Shown here in pieces: positions 26,843-35,748 of a DNA stretch of 64,000 nt. The stretch covers positions 124,001 to 188,000 of the forward strand of contig NZ_WBSN01000002.1 of the NCBI RefSeq assembly GCF_009299475.1, written 5' to 3'. Source of the DNA: Bifidobacterium avesanii (GTDB taxonomy: Bacteria; Actinomycetota; Actinomycetes; Actinomycetales; Bifidobacteriaceae). The translations under genes and the position numbers were made by a program. The notes beneath the pieces are model-generated. The model was not told the DNA's origin, did not search any database, and saw nothing but the letters and a program-made list of their open reading frames with translations. Each line of letters opens with the position of its first letter. The first letter of the stretch is position 1.

Positions 26843-27130
26843 ACCCCTTTGGAGACTACGTAGTGGCCCCAAACCGCGTACTTTCGATTTGTGTGGTGGT
26901 TTTCGCATCTTTTCCCGAGTATCCGTGACGCGGTTTCGCCCATATCGCAATAGGACTATCCGGCCGGGCCGCGAATTCGACCACACAAATCGGAAATACC
27001 ATCCGCCGGAACCGCGAAAACTCGCCGCCGCCGAACCCAACGGCATAGTTTCCGCAACGTTCGGCAGCTTCAAGCCCAAAACTTACTTTCAGCATCGGCG
27101 CAACGGAACCGGAAACGCGAAAAGCCCCGG
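26843..27130. repeat. Structured intergenic element, family A copy 2
   Basis: Second copy of the element at 22354-22665. Stems: GGAGACTACG (26851) with CATAGTTTCC (27044); AAACCGCG (26871) with CGCGGTTT (26929); a 20-bp stem at 26878-26897 with 26980-26999 (GTGTGGT/ACCACAC where copy 1 has GTGCGGT/ACCGCAC). It runs into the tRNA-Ser terminator at its right end. Confidence 0.8.
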
Positions 27131-27152
27131 CTGTACGCAACAGCCGGGGCTT
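27122..27152 (-). terminator. tRNA-Ser terminator
   Basis: Perfect arms AAGCCCCGGCTG and CAGCCGGGGCTT with a 7-nt loop, followed by TTTT on the minus strand, six bases after the tRNA 3' end. Confidence 0.9.
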
Positions 27153-27157
27153 CACAG

Positions 27158-27242
27158 CGGACAGAGCGAGATTCGAACTCGCGGGAGCTTGCGCTCCAAC
27201 GGTTTTCAAGACCGTCTCTTTAGACCGCTCAGACATCTGTCC
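27158..27242 (-). tRNA. tRNA-Ser (anticodon UGA)
   Basis: An 85-nt class II tRNA. The acceptor stem pairs GGACAGA with TCTGTCC, the anticodon stem-loop CGGTCTTGAAAACCG gives anticodon TGA, and the long variable arm is GTTGGAGCGCAAGCTCCCGC. The T-arm reads CGAGTTCGAATCTCG and the discriminator base is G. CCA is not encoded. It lies 120 bp after serS on the same strand, so the tRNA and its own synthetase are neighbours and may be transcribed together. Confidence 0.95.
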
Positions 27243-27362
27243 TTGTTCGTGCGCTCAAAAGGGCACGAATGGTCAGTTTATCACCGACCGAAGATCAGTC
27301 CCTCAGCCGGCGCGACGCCACGGAGCGCCGCGCGGGCTGCAACGGGACTGATTGTCAGAGGA

Positions 27363-28649
27363 TCAGGCCTCCCACTTGGTGGGCTCGATGACCTCGCGGC
27401 CGCCCATGTACGGACGCATGGCCTTCGGGATCTCGATGGAGCCGTCCTTCTGCTGGTGGTTCTCGAGGATCGCCACGAGCCAGCGGGTGGTGGCCAGCGT
27501 GCCGTTGAGCGTGGAGACGGCGCGGGTGGAGCCGTCCTCGGTGCGCTCGCGGATGTTGAGGCGGCGGGCCTGGTACTCGGTGCAGTTCGAGGTGGAGGTG
27601 AGCTCGCGGTAGCGGCCCTGGGTGGGGATCCACGCCTCGGTGTCGAACTTGCGGGCGGCGGAGGAGCCGAGGTCGCCGGCGGCGGTGTCGATCACGCGGT
27701 ACGGGACCTCGACCTTGGCGAGCATCTCCTCCTCCATGGCGAGCAGGTGCTTGTGCTCGGCGTAGGAGTCCTCCTGCTTGGTGTAGACGAACATCTCCAC
27801 CTTGTCGAACTGGTGGACGCGGATGATGCCGGAGGTGTCCTTGCCGGCGGCGCCGGCCTCCCGGCGGTAGCAGGAGCTCCAGCCGCAGTAGCGCAGCGGG
27901 CCGTTGGACAGGTCGAGGATCTCGTTCTCGTGCATGCCGGCGAGCGCCACCTCGGAGGTGCCGACGAGGTACTGGTCGTCGGGCTCGCGCAGGCGGTAGA
28001 TCTCGTCCGCGTGGGAGTTGAGGAAGCCGGTGCCGGCCATGACCTCGGGACGCACCAGCGTCGGGGTGATGGCGAGGGTGAAGCCGTGCTGCTCGGCCTG
28101 ATCGACGGCCATGGTGAGCATGGCGATCTGCATGCGGGCCACCTGGCCGCGCAGGAAGTAGAAGCGGGAGCCGCTGACCTTCACGCCGCGGCGCATGTCG
28201 ATGCCGGCCACGCCGACGCCGAGGGTCAGGTGGTCCTTCGGCTCGAAGCCCTCGGCCGCGAAGTCGCGGGGCTGGCCGACCTTCTTGACGACCACGTAGT
28301 CGTCCTCGCCGCCTTCGGGGGCCTCGGGCTCGACGATGTTGGACAGCTTCCACATGGCGGTGGTGTACTCCTCGGCCGCGGCGTCCGCGGCGGACTTGTA
28401 CTCGGAGACCTTGGCGGACAGCTCCTTGGTCTGCGCGATCAGCGCGGCCTTCTCGTCCGCCGGGGCGGCGGCGACCTTCTTGCCGATCTCCTTCTGCTGG
28501 GCGCGGGCGGCCTCGAATTCCTTGAGGGCGGTGCGGCGGGCCTCGTCGGAGCGCAGCACCTCATCGACGAGCTCCACGGACTCGCCGCGCTTGCGCTGCG
28601 ATTCCTTCACCACGTCGGCATGTTCGCGAATGAATTGAATATCAAGCAT
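27363..28649 (-). CDS. serS: Seryl-tRNA synthetase
   Basis: A 428-residue class II synthetase that charges tRNA-Ser. The N-terminal coiled-coil arm (about residues 25-105, rich in Lys/Glu/Ala) binds the long variable arm. Motif 2 is visible in YRREAGAAGKDTSGIIRVHQ and motif 3 around NGTLATTRWLVAILENHQ. The start MLDIQF is the family norm. A perfect AAGGAGG at 28697-28691 lies 42 nt upstream, in front of an in-frame TTG and an out-of-frame GTG that would give a seven-codon peptide ending at TAG. A TATATT box directly precedes that tract, so it may instead lie at the transcript start. Confidence 0.97.
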   Translation of the reverse strand: MLDIQFIREHADVVKESQRKRGESVELVDEVLRSDEARRTALKEFEAARAQQKEIGKKVAAAPADEKAALIAQTKELSAKVSEYKSAADAAAEEYTTAMWKLSNIVEPEAPEGGEDDYVVVKKVGQPRDFAAEGFEPKDHLTLGVGVAGIDMRRGVKVSGSRFYFLRGQVARMQIAMLTMAVDQAEQHGFTLAITPTLVRPEVMAGTGFLNSHADEIYRLREPDDQYLVGTSEVALAGMHENEILDLSNGPLRYCGWSSCYRREAGAAGKDTSGIIRVHQFDKVEMFVYTKQEDSYAEHKHLLAMEEEMLAKVEVPYRVIDTAAGDLGSSAARKFDTEAWIPTQGRYRELTSTSNCTEYQARRLNIRERTEDGSTRAVSTLNGTLATTRWLVAILENHQQKDGSIEIPKAMRPYMGGREVIEPTKWEA

Positions 28650-29028
28650 GGCCCCCAGCCTAGTGCCGCGTTCCGACAGCCACAAGACCGCCTCCTTAAT
28701 ATATGGATGCCCCGCCGCGGGCCGTCGTCCCGCCGACCGAACGGCCGCCGTCCCATACGACCGGGCATCACACACCCGCATCACACACCCGCATCCCGCC
28801 CGCATTACGGGCCCAAAACGACGAAATCCCGGATTCCAAGCGCGAAACCCCCGCGAATCCGTCGGTTTGAGCCCGTATTTCAGGAGCGGGACGCCGCCAG
28901 CCCGCCGCCGGCCCGTCCGCCGGGGACGTGCCGGGGACGCAGGACGGATAGGCGGGGGACGTGCAGGAATCGTTCACAAATGCGCCAGCCGGCGAAGCGG
29001 TGGCCGTCCGGCGCACACAATGGGAGGC
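28650..29028. other. Divergent serS/kinase gap
   Basis: This gap holds a TATATT box for serS (28703-28698, minus strand), short direct repeats ATCACACACCCGC near 28768-28792 and no gene. No clear promoter for the rightward kinase gene was seen. Confidence 0.4.
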
Positions 29029-30150
29029 ATGCCCGAAACGCTGATTGTCACGCTTTGCGTCCTCGCCCTCGCCCTGGCCTTCGCCGCCGCCGTGCTCCTC
29101 TTCTGGCGGGCATACAAGCGGCAACGGCTCAACGCGGCGGTCGAGCAGCGCGACGACGACACCAGGAAGGGCAGCTACGCCTTCGTCATCAACCCGTCCA
29201 AGCCGCACGCCGAGGAGCTGCGCGAGCACATCAAGGCGTTCTGCGACGAGCGGGACATCGACCACTTCTTCATCGACACCCAGCTGGACAAGGACGGCAA
29301 CGCGTGCGCCCGCGAGGCCGTGGCGCGCGGCGCGACCGGCGTGGTGGCGGTGGGCGGCGACGGCACCGTGCGCACGGTGGCCTCCGCCATGGCCAAGTTC
29401 GACGGCATCCCGATGGGCATCGTGCCGATCGGCACCGCGAACCTGTTCGCCCGCAACATGGGCATCCCGATCGACGACGTGGACGCGGCGCTGACGGTCG
29501 CCACCTCGCACGGCAGCCGCCACGTGGACATGGGCCGCCTGTGCGTGCTCGACTCCGACGAGCCGGAGCACGACCACGGCTTCCTCATCGTGGGCGGCAT
29601 CGGCTTCGACGCGCTCATGATCGACGACACGAACCCCAAGCTCAAGAAGAACATCAGCTGGCTCGCCTACTTCGCACCCGCCATCAAGCACCTGTTCTCC
29701 CCCAAGAACCACGGCGACCTGACGATCACCGACCAGCGCGGCGACGTCCAGACGTTCACCGGCCTCGCGTTCCGCACGTTCATGGCCGGCAACTGCGGTC
29801 AGATCCCGGCCCTGAGCCTCATGCCGGAGGCCGTCAGCGACGACGGCTTCCTCGACTTCGAGCTCATCGACACCACCGGCGGCATCATCGGCTGGGCGAA
29901 CCTGTTCGGCGACGTGGTGCACCAGACCATCACCGGCAAGGCCAAGCAGAGCCCGCTGTCCACGAACTCGCGCATCGACCAGATCAAGGGCAGCCATGCG
30001 GAGATCCGCCTCGACCGCCCGATCCTCGCGCAGGTGGACGGCGACGTGCTGGGCAAGACCCGCCACGTGGCTTTCTCGATCGAGAAGCAGGCGCTGTGCG
30101 TGCGCGTGCCGGAGGTGCCCGAGGAGCCGACCGGCATCATGGCGCTGTAG
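29029..30150 (+). CDS. Diacylglycerol/lipid kinase family protein
   Basis: A 373-residue protein of the DagK/YegS lipid kinase family, which phosphorylates diacylglycerol or related lipids with ATP. It has an N-terminal membrane segment (TLCVLALALAFAAAVLLFW), the nucleotide loop GVVAVGGDGTVRTVASAMA near residues 105-123, the substrate motif GIVPIGTANLFARNMGIP and GGIGFDALMI. Starts at 29020 and 29029 are both possible and neither has an ideally spaced ribosome site. The gene converges with ptsI over a strong terminator. Confidence 0.88.
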   Translation: MPETLIVTLCVLALALAFAAAVLLFWRAYKRQRLNAAVEQRDDDTRKGSYAFVINPSKPHAEELREHIKAFCDERDIDHFFIDTQLDKDGNACAREAVARGATGVVAVGGDGTVRTVASAMAKFDGIPMGIVPIGTANLFARNMGIPIDDVDAALTVATSHGSRHVDMGRLCVLDSDEPEHDHGFLIVGGIGFDALMIDDTNPKLKKNISWLAYFAPAIKHLFSPKNHGDLTITDQRGDVQTFTGLAFRTFMAGNCGQIPALSLMPEAVSDDGFLDFELIDTTGGIIGWANLFGDVVHQTITGKAKQSPLSTNSRIDQIKGSHAEIRLDRPILAQVDGDVLGKTRHVAFSIEKQALCVRVPEVPEEPTGIMAL

Positions 30151-30177
30151 GCGGCGAACCCGCATACGCACACACAT

Positions 30178-30230
30178 ACGTTTGAGGCCCCTTTCTCCGG
30201 ATGCAACCGGAGGAAGGGGCCTCAAACGTT
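30178..30230. terminator. Two-way terminator between lipid kinase gene and ptsI
   Basis: Arms ACGTTTGAGGCCCCTT and AAGGGGCCTCAAACGT with an inner CTCCGG/CCGGAG extension form a long near-perfect hairpin, placed between convergent genes. Confidence 0.9.
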
Positions 30231-30283
30231 TAGGGCAATTGGGAGGGAGGACAGCCGGCATCCATCGACGCCGGCCGCACCGA

Positions 30284-31975
30284 TCAGAGCAGGTCGAGCA
30301 GCATCGGGTCGGCGAGCGCGATCACGGCGGCTCGGGCGTCCGCGGCGGTGCGCGCGTCGACCGCGTAGGCGGCCATCTGCTGGCAGGTGGACATGTCGTG
30401 CATGCGCAGGGCCGCGCGCACGGCGTTGACCTTCTTGGGCGCCATGGACAGCGAGCCCACGCCGAGGCCCGTGAGCACGAGCGCGAGGAGCGGGTCGCCG
30501 CCGGCCTCGCCGCACACGCCGACGTACTTGCCGGTGGCGCGACCGCCGTCGCAGGCCATCTTGATCATGTTGAGCACGGCCGGCTGCCATGGGGTGAGCA
30601 GGTTCGCCAGGTCGCCCTTGAGACGGTCTGCGGCCATGGTGTACTGCGCGAGGTCGTTGGTGCCGAGCGAGGCGAAGTCCACCACGGAGAGCACCTGCGC
30701 GGAGCGGATGGCCGCGGCGGGAACCTCGATCATGATGCCGACCTTGGGCAGGCCGAGCGCGCGCACCTTGTTGGCGAACCATTCGGCCTCGTCCACGGTG
30801 GCGACCATCGGGGCCATGACCCACAGGTCGCCGTGCGTGGCCTCGTACGCGTTGGCGAGCGCCTGCAGCTGCGTGTCGAGCAGGTCCTCGCGGCGCTGGC
30901 TCAGTCGCAGGCCGCGCACGCCGAGGGCCGGGTTCTCCTCCTCGCCGAGGTCGGCGAAGGCGAGCGGCTTGTCGGCGCCGGCATCGAGGGTGCGCACCAC
31001 CACGCGGCGGTCGCCGAAGGCCTGGAGCACCTTGGTGTACGTCTCGGTCTGCTCCTCGAGCGTGGGGGCGGACTCGCGGCCGAGGAACAGGAACTCGGTG
31101 CGGAACAGGCCGGAGCCCTCGAGGTCGAACTTGGCGGCCTTCTCGGCGTCGGCGATGGTGCCGATGTTGGCGAGCAGCTTGACCTTGTGGCCGTCGCGCG
31201 TGCTGCCCTCGCCGCTGGATCCGGCCAGTGCGGCGGCGCGGCGGCGGGAGCGCTCGGCCAGCTGGGCGGCCTCCTCGTCGGTCGGGGAGACGATGATCTC
31301 GCCCACGCCGCCGTCGAGCGCGATCACGTCGCCCTCGGCCACGGCGGCGAGCACGCCGTCGGCGCGCACCACGGCCGGGATGCCGAGCTGGGCGGCGAGG
31401 ATGGCGGTGTGGCTGGTCGGGCCGCCCTCCTCGGTGATCACGCCGAGCACGGTCTCCGGGCTCAGCGTGGCGGTTTCGGCGGGCGCGAGGTCGCGGGCCA
31501 CGAGCACCACGGGCTCGCTCAGGTCCGGCACGCCGGGGGCGGGCAGGCCGCGCAGCTCGCAGATCGTGCGGTTGCGCACGTCGTGGAGGTCGGTGACGCG
31601 CTCGGCCATGTAGCCGCCGAGCTTCTTGAGCAGTTCGGCGTAGCCCTCCACGGCGTTGGCCACGGCGTGGGTGACGCCGTCGCCGGCCTTGAGGCGCTTG
31701 CCGATGGCCTTGACCAGTCCGCGGTCTCCCGCGAGCTGGGCGGTGGCCTCGAGCACGGCGCGGGACTTGTCGCTGGTGGCCTTGTCCGCGCGCGCCTTCA
31801 GCGAGGCGACCACGGCGGCCATGGCGGTCTTGACGCGTTCGAGGTCGGCGGCCGGATCGGTGCATGCGGGCTCGTGCTCGTCCACGCCGGGGGCCTCGCG
31901 CACGAGCGCGAGCTTGCCGCTGGCGGTGCCGGCGCACACGCCGATGCCGTGAAGGATGCGGTGTTCGCTCGTCAT
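30284..31975 (-). CDS. ptsI: PTS enzyme I (phosphoenolpyruvate-protein phosphotransferase)
   Basis: A 563-residue enzyme I that takes phosphate from PEP and passes it to HPr. The phosphorylated His lies in GGPTSHTAILAAQLGIPAVV near residue 190. PEP-domain motifs are GLFRTEFLFLGR, MIEVPAA and VCGEAGGDP with the active Cys. The start ATG 31975 lies five bases after the ptsH stop behind GGAGTGAG. It is the last gene of the minus-strand PTS operon. Confidence 0.97.
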   Translation of the reverse strand: MTSEHRILHGIGVCAGTASGKLALVREAPGVDEHEPACTDPAADLERVKTAMAAVVASLKARADKATSDKSRAVLEATAQLAGDRGLVKAIGKRLKAGDGVTHAVANAVEGYAELLKKLGGYMAERVTDLHDVRNRTICELRGLPAPGVPDLSEPVVLVARDLAPAETATLSPETVLGVITEEGGPTSHTAILAAQLGIPAVVRADGVLAAVAEGDVIALDGGVGEIIVSPTDEEAAQLAERSRRRAAALAGSSGEGSTRDGHKVKLLANIGTIADAEKAAKFDLEGSGLFRTEFLFLGRESAPTLEEQTETYTKVLQAFGDRRVVVRTLDAGADKPLAFADLGEEENPALGVRGLRLSQRREDLLDTQLQALANAYEATHGDLWVMAPMVATVDEAEWFANKVRALGLPKVGIMIEVPAAAIRSAQVLSVVDFASLGTNDLAQYTMAADRLKGDLANLLTPWQPAVLNMIKMACDGGRATGKYVGVCGEAGGDPLLALVLTGLGVGSLSMAPKKVNAVRAALRMHDMSTCQQMAAYAVDARTAADARAAVIALADPMLLDLL

Positions 31976-31980
31976 GCCGC

Positions 31981-32253
31981 TCACTCCGCGTCCAGGTCGC
32001 GGGTCAGCATCGCGGCGAGGTCGTCCATGGCGGCCTCGGCCTCGGCGCCCTCCTCGTCGGTCGTGAGGGTGACGGTGTCGCCGCCCTTGACGCCGAGGGT
32101 CATGATCTCGAGGGCGCTGGCGGCGTCCGCCTCCTCGCCGTCGAAGGTGAGGGTGACGTCGATGCCCTTGTCGTCGACGGCCTGCGCGAACAGGGCGGCG
32201 GGACGGGCGTGAAGACCGACGGAGGCTCCGATGACTGCGGTACGGGTGATCAT
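31981..32253 (-). CDS. ptsH: PTS phosphocarrier protein HPr
   Basis: A 90-residue HPr. The phosphorylated His is in GLHARPAALFAQ at residue 15. The serine-site region reads AASALEIMTLGV; in Firmicutes the equivalent Ser46 is used by HPr kinase, but no kinase gene is present here. It sits five bases before ptsI and 74 bp after the antiterminator gene. Confidence 0.96.
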   Translation of the reverse strand: MITRTAVIGASVGLHARPAALFAQAVDDKGIDVTLTFDGEEADAASALEIMTLGVKGGDTVTLTTDEEGAEAEAAMDDLAAMLTRDLDAE

Positions 32254-32327
32254 GATGGTTCCTTTCTGTTGGATGGATGTGGATGATTTGGTCCGGATAA
32301 TCCGGCCAACCGGAATATCCGGGAAAC

Positions 32328-33209
32328 TCAGTGTCCGGCCGGGCGGGTTTGCTCGGTCGCGCGGGCCGGTGCCGCGCCCTTGGTGACGCGGGCCACGTGA
32401 AGCGCGAGGTACGCGATCTCATCCTCGCTCACGTCGGTGCCGAGCCTCAGCTCCAGCACGGCCGCGATGGTCCGCGCGCATTTGAGCGCGTCCGGATAGG
32501 ACTCGCGGATCGCGGCGGTGACGGGCTCGGGCTCGTCGTTCAGCTGGCGGTGCTGGTGGATGCGGACGAACAGGTAGCGCAGGTGGGTGATGAAGCGGCC
32601 CACGTTCACCGAGCTCTGGTCGAGCGCGACCCCGTAGCTGCTCTCGATGATGTCGAGCATCTGCTGGATCACGCCGGTCATGGTGTACGTGTACGACAGG
32701 TCGCCCGTGGAGAACCCGGCGTTGACGAGATGCATCGCGAGCGCGGTCTCCTCGCCCTGCGGCAGGGTGAGCCCGCCGAGTCGCCTGTTGATCGCGGAGA
32801 GCAGGGCCTTGCCCCGCTCGTACTCCTGCGGGTAGAGGTTGCGCACCTCGCCCACGAGCGGGTACGTGACCTCAATGCCCTTGGCGAGCCGCTGGACCGC
32901 GCCGTTCACATGGTCGGAGAGGGCGAGCACGAGCGTGGTGCTGTTGAGCTCCCGCTCGCCCAGCCCGGCCTCCTTCATGGCGTCCACGACCGCGCGGATC
33001 ATCTCCGGCGGCACGTCGGCCAGCATCTGCGCCAGATGGTCCGGGTCGCGCCCGTCGGAGGGCACGAACGTGCGGATCACCTTGGACCGGTCCACGGGAT
33101 GCCCCGGCTTGGCCTGGAAGCCCAGGCCGCGGCCGGTGAGGATCACCTGCCCGCCAGCGTCGTCCTTGGCCAGCACGACGTTGTTGTTGAACACGCGCAG
33201 TATTTCCAT
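32328..33209 (-). CDS. BglG/LicT-family transcription antiterminator
   Basis: A 293-residue RNA-binding antiterminator. The N-terminal CAT domain (MEILRVFNNNVVLAKDDAGG, residues 1-55) binds RAT hairpins in nascent RNA. Two PTS regulation domains follow, with His residues in LALSDHVNGAVQRL, ALAMHLVNAG, FITHLRYLFVRIHQHRQ and AYLALHVARV, phosphorylated by HPr and EII in this family. It lies 26 bp after the EIIBCA gene. RAT-like sequences occur upstream of both EIIBCA and the divergent MFS symporter, so this protein probably controls both. Confidence 0.95.
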   Translation of the reverse strand: MEILRVFNNNVVLAKDDAGGQVILTGRGLGFQAKPGHPVDRSKVIRTFVPSDGRDPDHLAQMLADVPPEMIRAVVDAMKEAGLGERELNSTTLVLALSDHVNGAVQRLAKGIEVTYPLVGEVRNLYPQEYERGKALLSAINRRLGGLTLPQGEETALAMHLVNAGFSTGDLSYTYTMTGVIQQMLDIIESSYGVALDQSSVNVGRFITHLRYLFVRIHQHRQLNDEPEPVTAAIRESYPDALKCARTIAAVLELRLGTDVSEDEIAYLALHVARVTKGAAPARATEQTRPAGH

Positions 33210-33235
33210 GGCATCCCGCTTCCTTGCGTCGTCCG

Positions 33236-35359
33236 TCAGCGCTCGACCTCGATGATCGCGTCGCCGGCCACGACGTCCTTGCCCGTCAGCGGCGTCACCT
33301 TGGTGAGCTTCTTGGTGTTGGTCACGGCGATGATGGTGGCGGTGCTGTAGCCCGCGGCGGTCACCTTGTCGAAGTCGACGGTGGCGAGTTCGTCGCCGGC
33401 CTTCACGCGCTGGCCCTTGGCGACGGCCACGGTGAAGCCATCGCCTTCCATCTTCACCGTGTCGATGCCAATGTGGACCAGGACCTCAACACCGTCGTCG
33501 GTCTTGATGCCGAATGCGTGGCCCGTCTTGGCGACCGTCTTCAGTGTACCCGAAACCGGGGCCTTGACCACGGACTCGGTGGGCACGACAGCGACGCCCT
33601 CGCCGAGCGCGCGGGATGCGAACACGGCGTCGCCGGTCTCGGACAGGTCGATCACGTGGCCGGCGACCGGGGCGACGACCTCGCGGGTCGGCTCGGCCGG
33701 CTCGGCGGGGGCCTCGGGCTGCGCGGCGGCAGCGGCGGGCGCGGCCGGGACGGGGGCGGCTGCCGGGACGGCCGGGGCGACGACGGTCTCGGACGCGCCG
33801 GACTTGGCCTCGCGCTCCAGTCGCATGTCCTCCTCGGCCTGCGCGACCTTGGCGAGCACCTCGGCCTTCTGCTCCGGGGTGCGGTAGTCGAGCATGACGA
33901 TCAGGGCCATGGACACGGCGAACGCGACGGCGATGGACACGCCGTACACCCACATCTGGTCGAACACCGGGATGGTGAGCAGGGAGGTGAACGCGAACGC
34001 GGTGGTGGTCACGCCCTTGACGGCCTGACCGGAGGCGACGACGGACGGGAACAGCCAGCCGAGCACGGCGATCACCACGCCGCCGGTGCCGCAGCCGATG
34101 AGCATGCGCTTGTAGATGAGCTTGTAGCGCAGATGGATGCCGTAGAGGCTCGGCTCGGACACGCCGCCGAGCAGGCCGGCCGCGAGCGCGCCGATGGCGG
34201 TCTGGCGCATCTCCTTGTCGCGGTCGCGGATGGAGAGGAACAGCACGCCGGCGGTGGCACCGAAGCAGGCGAAGTTCCACACGCCCATCGGGCCCTGGAT
34301 GAAGTCGTAGCCCATCGACTGGATGTTCATGAGCATGAGCGCGTTGAGCGGCCAGTGCAGGCCGAGCGGCACGAGGAACGGGTAGAGCAGCGGGATGGCG
34401 ATGGCGAAGATGAACGGCGCGTGCATGTTCATCCACGCGAGCACCACGCCGAGGCCGTTGCCGACCCACACGCCCAGCGGGCCGATGATGAAGGCGGTGA
34501 GCGCGCCCACGATGATCATGGAGAAGAACGGCACGAACACGAGCTGCACGCTGTCGGGGATGATCTTCTTGAGGCCGTGGTAGACGAGCGCGAGCACGGC
34601 GGCCATCATGAGCGGCACGAACACGTTGCCGGAGTAGTCGGACAGCTGCATGGGCAGGCCGAACACGGTGGCGGTGCAGTCGGTGGTGCCGAGGGTGGCG
34701 TTCTCCACGCACTGCACGGCGTCGCCCCACTTGGAGGCGTCGGCGAGCGCGGTGAACTGCGGGGTCATGAGCATGGCCATGATCGCGCCGCCCAGCCACG
34801 GGTCCACCTTGAGCTTCTTGGCGCCGTTGTAGGCGACCATGATGGGCAGGAAGTAGAACACACCCTTCCAGATGGCCTTGACGAACATGAGGGACGTGTT
34901 CGCCTCGTCGTTGGCGATCCAGCCGAGCGAGATGCACAGGTTGACGAGCGCGATGATGATGGAGGCGCCGAGCAGCACGCCCAGGATCGGGCGGAACGAG
35001 TCGGCCAGGTATTCGAAGAACGAGTCGAGCCAGGCGACCTTGCCGCGGCCCTTGGCGCGCGCGGCGGCCTTGACGTCCGCGTTGGACATCTGCTTGGCGG
35101 TGCCCACGTTCGCCATTTCGGGCAGGTGCATGATCTCCTCGTACATGGTGGCGACCGCGCCGCCGATGACGACCTGGTAGCGGTTGCCCGCCTGGGGCAC
35201 CGCGCCGAGCACGCCGTCCATGTGGTCGAGGGCGTTCTGGTCGACCCTGCCGGCGTCGACGAGTTCGAAGCGCAGTCGCGTCGCGCAGTGGGTCAGGCTG
35301 GTGACGTTGCCAGCCCCGCCGACCGCGGCGATGATCTGCGATGCCGTTGATGAAGCCAT
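33236..35359 (-). CDS. PTS sugar transporter EIIBCA (beta-glucoside/glucose type)
   Basis: A 707-residue three-domain permease. The EIIB domain is at the N-terminus with the phosphorylated Cys25 in VTSLTHCATRLRFEL. The membrane EIIC domain covers about residues 105-460 (ILGVLLGASIIIALVNLCIS onwards). An Ala/Pro/Glu-rich linker near 480-540 leads to EIIA (GHVIDLSETGDAVFASRALG) with the active His in VEVLVHIGIDTVKMEG. This B-C-A order is typical of BglF-like permeases. ATG 35359 follows AAAGGAACC. Expression is probably gated by the attenuator at 35482-35575. Sugar specificity (beta-glucosides, glucose or trehalose) is not decided by sequence alone. Confidence 0.95.
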   Translation of the reverse strand: MASSTASQIIAAVGGAGNVTSLTHCATRLRFELVDAGRVDQNALDHMDGVLGAVPQAGNRYQVVIGGAVATMYEEIMHLPEMANVGTAKQMSNADVKAAARAKGRGKVAWLDSFFEYLADSFRPILGVLLGASIIIALVNLCISLGWIANDEANTSLMFVKAIWKGVFYFLPIMVAYNGAKKLKVDPWLGGAIMAMLMTPQFTALADASKWGDAVQCVENATLGTTDCTATVFGLPMQLSDYSGNVFVPLMMAAVLALVYHGLKKIIPDSVQLVFVPFFSMIIVGALTAFIIGPLGVWVGNGLGVVLAWMNMHAPFIFAIAIPLLYPFLVPLGLHWPLNALMLMNIQSMGYDFIQGPMGVWNFACFGATAGVLFLSIRDRDKEMRQTAIGALAAGLLGGVSEPSLYGIHLRYKLIYKRMLIGCGTGGVVIAVLGWLFPSVVASGQAVKGVTTTAFAFTSLLTIPVFDQMWVYGVSIAVAFAVSMALIVMLDYRTPEQKAEVLAKVAQAEEDMRLEREAKSGASETVVAPAVPAAAPVPAAPAAAAAQPEAPAEPAEPTREVVAPVAGHVIDLSETGDAVFASRALGEGVAVVPTESVVKAPVSGTLKTVAKTGHAFGIKTDDGVEVLVHIGIDTVKMEGDGFTVAVAKGQRVKAGDELATVDFDKVTAAGYSTATIIAVTNTKKLTKVTPLTGKDVVAGDAIIEVER

Positions 35360-35481
35360 CGCTGGTTCCTTTCCGTGCCGGATCCCCGGAGGAATCCCCG
35401 TTGCATTCCCTGTTCCGTCCCCTTTGCGGGACCGCCGCCGCGCGGACCGGTCCGGAACGACCCGAACCGGTTCCGAACAAC

Positions 35482-35515
35482 AAAAAAGACCCGAGGCATG
35501 GCGATGCCTCAGGTC
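35482..35515 (-). terminator. Attenuator terminator upstream of EIIBCA
   Basis: On the minus strand AGACCTGAGGCATCGCCA folds with TGCCTCGGGTCT and is followed by TTTTTT. It lies 123 nt before the EIIBCA start and overlaps the 3' half of the RAT-like sequence, as in BglG-controlled leaders. Confidence 0.9.
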
Positions 35516-35575
35516 TTGCGTCTGCTGTTGGCGCCCGCGCTTCCATGCGCCGGCGATCCGTGCGACTTGCAACCC
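35511..35575 (-). promoter_or_regulatory. RAT-like antiterminator target upstream of EIIBCA
   Basis: On the minus strand GGGTTGCAAGTC (35575-35564) can pair with GACGCAAGACCT (35522-35511), giving the two-bulge geometry of BglG/LicT targets; the loop between is unusually long (about 40 nt). The GCAAGACCTGAGGC end is identical to that of the plus-strand RAT at 35721. Confidence 0.65.
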
Positions 35576-35720
35576 TGCAAAGGTGAAGTTGCCTCGCAGT
35601 ATACGACCCCGCGCCAGACCACGGCAACCCCGGCGTGTTCCGCGTCCCGGCGCCCGACACGCCGGTGCGCGCGATCCGGCCGGCGAATCGTATACTGATC
35701 GTCAACATACGAAGCGCGAA

Positions 35721-35748
35721 GGATTGTGACTCGATTCGAGGCAAGACC
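35721..35748 (+). promoter_or_regulatory. RAT antiterminator target upstream of MFS symporter
   Basis: The element begins GGATTGTGACTCGATTCG and ends AGGCAAGACC, a close match to the known LicT/SacT consensus (GGATTGTTACTG followed by CAGGCAAAACC). Its last bases overlap the terminator that follows, so binding of the antiterminator would prevent the terminator from forming. Confidence 0.85.

Noticed and set aside
28650..28697. Leader peptide or extended start for serS
   Set aside because: AAGGAGG precedes GTG and TTG codons, but a TATATT box abuts it so the tract may not be fully transcribed, and seryl-tRNA synthetases begin at MLDI. Kept only as a remark.
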